Shown here: one piece after another, positions 57,722 to 59,773 of the stretch
How the letters are laid out: the number at the start of each line of letters is the position of its first letter
Position numbering within the stretch: position 1 is the first letter of the stretch
Source of the DNA: Natronoglycomyces albus
Lineage (GTDB): Bacteria > Actinomycetota > Actinomycetes > Mycobacteriales > Micromonosporaceae
DNA: 59,773 nucleotides
Assembly (NCBI RefSeq): GCF_016925535.1
Contig: NZ_CP070498.1
Location: 1 to 59,773, forward strand
Direction of reading: 5' to 3'
The notes under the pieces: model-generated
Databases searched by the model: none
What the model was told of the DNA's origin: nothing
What the model saw: the letters and a program-made list of their open reading frames with translations, nothing else
Translations under genes and position numbers: made by a program

Positions 57722-59338
57722 TTAGTCACTACGTGGGGTTGTCTCAATGCGACGTAGGCGAGGGCCTTGACTAGCTGAGGCAGCTGCCGCCGCATTCTTG
57801 CGTTGTTCCCGCGCCCACTCCGAGGCATACCGCCGAGCAGAATCCCGGCTGACCTCAGCAGACACCACAGTCAAACCCAGCTCAACGAGCGTGGCTGTTG
57901 AGGTCTCCCCCGATACTTTGCCCTCGCTAGCCAGTACATCCCAGGTCGCGCGCAGCTGCTCCTTGCCCGTCATTGTTGGCTTCACTGCCAGGGCCGCATT
58001 CCCCGCCGAGGGAGGAGCCTGGTTAGGGTCCAACCCCGCTCGCTGCGTAGGAGTCCGAACTGGAGCTGGAGGAGCCGAGGACGGCCGCTCCGTGACTACC
58101 GGTGAACCCATGGACGCCGTTGAGCTCGCCCCTGAGGCAGGTGCGGGAGTTTTTGGCCCGCCTGAAGCGTTGCTATTTCTTATCTGGTTGATTTTGTGAG
58201 CTAGCGCCTCGGCCCGCTCAGCGTCAGGACGCAGCCGGCCTACCTCCTCTTGCAACTGCCGAATTTGTTCGCCAGCATCAGATTTCAATGCCTCAACCTG
58301 GTTGCGGAAGCTCTCAATTGTTGACGAATGCAACTCTTCAAGTTCCTTAATACGCTGTTCAGCGGTGACCAGTTGCTCTTTCGCGGCCGCGCGCACCGAC
58401 TCCAGCTCGTTTTCGTGGGTAGCTGTGAGAGTTTTAATCTCCTCACTCCGCCCTTGTTGTGCCGCTTCAATGGCATCCTGAACTGCCGCGTCAGGGTTGG
58501 TGCGTTCCCGCACCAGGTACATCAAGACCAGCTGGTTACGTACCGCGTCCAACACCTCATCGGTGGCGCTTTGTGACCAGGACACCAAGCGCTTCCCCGC
58601 CAGAGCTCTACGCCACGGCAGCCGCGACGTGTGGTGGACATGGGCAAGCTTGACAAGTTTGCGCTTCAACCACTCCTCATTGGTGTCTTCAACGTCGCCA
58701 TCATCAGGCTCCAACCAGCCCCAATTGACCATGAGCCGTTCAGGGGTCCACCGCCAGCGAGTGTTCTTCTTCGAGCGCTTGACATCGAGCGCAATGCGAT
58801 CCTCAGTCAGATTGGCCCACCACAGCGCGGCCGCCGCCACACCGATGCCGAACCTAAACCAAAACGCATACGGGGCTTCCTCGCTGAGCCCGACAAGAAT
58901 CCCGGTGGAAATCGCGATGATCCATACCGCAATCCCAGGCCAGCCAGTGCGTCCGTTGGCGAGAACTTTCCGATTCCCGTCCTCGTCAGGTTCGCCATAT
59001 TCAATAGTGGCCTCAAGGCGTTTGAGCGCCTTGGCAGCGAAAAACAGGACCAGGCCCTCAATCACGAAGAACAAGCAGATTTTGAGACCAAAGGGCATAT
59101 CGAAAGCCCGGCCAAGCAGTCCCCACACACCGTGCGACTGATAGACCAGCACCATGAGCGTGACCGTGTTGGCAATCCAGCTGTCGATACGACCACGGAT
59201 TTTAGCCACTATCAGTGTGATCATCAGTATGACCAGCACCGCTGCGCCTAGTGACGTTTCAATCAGGTAGCCGTACACGTCCCACCACGCGCTGAACTCA
59301 TCAACAGTAGGCGGCCCACCTTCGAACAATTCAGGCAT
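57722..59338 (-). CDS. Membrane and coiled-coil conjugation/spread protein
   Basis: A 538-aa protein with four to five N-terminal transmembrane helices (VLVILMITLIVAKI, KICLFFVIEGLVLFFAAKAL, IAVWIIAISTGILVGL, FWFRFGIGVAAAALWWANL). A cytoplasmic coiled coil follows (EIKTLTATHENELESVRAAA, QIRQLQEEVGRLRPDAER). A Pro/Ser linker and a C-terminal HTH-like end (DSARRYASEWAREQRKN) complete it. Topology resembles actinomycete plasmid spread (Spd/DUF2637-like) proteins. First gene of the second transfer operon, next to the par region. Role inferred. Confidence 0.62.
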   Translation of the reverse strand: MPELFEGGPPTVDEFSAWWDVYGYLIETSLGAAVLVILMITLIVAKIRGRIDSWIANTVTLMVLVYQSHGVWGLLGRAFDMPFGLKICLFFVIEGLVLFFAAKALKRLEATIEYGEPDEDGNRKVLANGRTGWPGIAVWIIAISTGILVGLSEEAPYAFWFRFGIGVAAAALWWANLTEDRIALDVKRSKKNTRWRWTPERLMVNWGWLEPDDGDVEDTNEEWLKRKLVKLAHVHHTSRLPWRRALAGKRLVSWSQSATDEVLDAVRNQLVLMYLVRERTNPDAAVQDAIEAAQQGRSEEIKTLTATHENELESVRAAAKEQLVTAEQRIKELEELHSSTIESFRNQVEALKSDAGEQIRQLQEEVGRLRPDAERAEALAHKINQIRNSNASGGPKTPAPASGASSTASMGSPVVTERPSSAPPAPVRTPTQRAGLDPNQAPPSAGNAALAVKPTMTGKEQLRATWDVLASEGKVSGETSTATLVELGLTVVSAEVSRDSARRYASEWAREQRKNAAAAASASQGPRLRRIETTPRSD

Positions 59339-59773
59339 ATTACTGGAGACCTCCAGTTAGGGGGGTGGTCGGCATCGTCTCGACATGCCGATGATCATTG
59401 GGGGCAATCAAGATCGTATCGCGGCTCATGGAACTCCGTTCCCTCTCGCATCCCTGTCACTCTGGCTGAGGCGTTTATGCAGGAAAACTTGTCGCTATGT
59501 AGCTAAACCTCTGTGCTAGCTACATCATCACACATCTATCAAAACACTAACACGCACATATAGCAAGACCTATATCAGTACCGATAGTAATATATATAGT
59601 GCTAGTGATACGATGGCGTTCAATCAGCGTGCAAATATGGGGGTATGCGTGTGTGCCGTGAACGCAGTAAAATGGGTCATACACAGGTGAAACATCATCC
59701 CGGCAATGCCCTGGGGTAGTGATTTTTCATGCGATACTGCTATGAGTGCAGGTGACGAATATGAGGTCTAGAT
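59339..59773. promoter_or_regulatory. AT-rich intergenic region with parA ribosome binding site
   Basis: 435 bp with no gene. The right half (59480-59640) is AT-rich and holds GTAGCTA / TAGCTAC arms (59499-59505 and 59517-59523) and several TATA-rich, near-repeated stretches (CATATAGC, CTATATC, ATATATATAG). This region is a likely par promoter/centromere and possible origin. The end of the window, GAGG at 59763-59766, is placed 7 nt before base 1, the parA ATG. Confidence 0.55.

Overview
The window looks like one complete circular conjugative plasmid of an actinomycete, about 59.8 kb. Base 1 is the ATG of parA. The last bases of the window (GAGG at 59763-59766, 7 nt before the end) give that ATG a well-placed ribosome binding site if the ends are joined. 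There are no rRNA or tRNA genes. Gene families that point to Actinobacteria are the SCO6880-type conjugation protein, DUF4913, DUF6668, the XRE/DUF5753 plus DUF397 pair and a graspetide (ATP-grasp RiPP) cluster. I cannot name the species. GC is moderately high, with two clearly GC-richer patches (about 27.6-28.5 kb and 54.2-54.9 kb).

Layout. 0-2 kb: partition genes (ParA, RHH ParB-like). 1.9-16.2 kb, minus strand: a long, tightly overlapping type IV secretion operon (DUF6668, two tiny membrane proteins, VirB8-like, VirB6-like, SCO6880, VirB4-like ATPase, VirD4-like ATPase, DUF4913, and a 1966-aa DarB-like methylase/helicase). 16.4-18.0 kb: a two-gene unit with a lipoprotein and a membrane-anchored muramidase-like/M23 peptidase. 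18.1-20.3 kb, plus strand: an RHH regulator under a symmetric promoter/operator and three small genes. 20.3-27.8 kb: a mobile-looking segment bounded by a Tn3-type serine resolvase and a Tn3-type transposase fragment. It holds a graspetide cluster (precursor, ATP-grasp ligase, PIMT-like methyltransferase) with a divergent XRE regulator, and a UvrD-like helicase. 27.8-45 kb: accessory genes, mostly unknown (zinc-finger proteins, HTH regulators, NERD, SprT-like, HAD, DUF3307, HNH-like, a coiled-coil zinc protein, and a candidate replication protein at 36.96 kb), separated by many hairpins and palindromic operators. 45.5-46.0 kb: about 20.7 perfect tandem copies of a 23-bp unit. 46.4-50.9 kb: MobF relaxase/helicase. 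51-54.2 kb: small unknown genes and the XRE/DUF397 pair. 55.1-59.3 kb, minus strand: a second VirD4-like ATPase with a DUF4913-like partner and a membrane/coiled-coil protein. 59.34-59.77 kb: AT-rich control region in front of parA.

How it may work together: the MobF relaxase would process oriT, probably in the gene-free 46.0-46.4 kb or the neighbouring repeat array. One or both VirD4-like pumps would hand the DNA to the VirB4/VirB6/VirB8-like channel, and the M23 protein would open the cell wall. The DarB-like protein may protect incoming DNA from restriction. The graspetide cluster is the main cargo with a predictable product.
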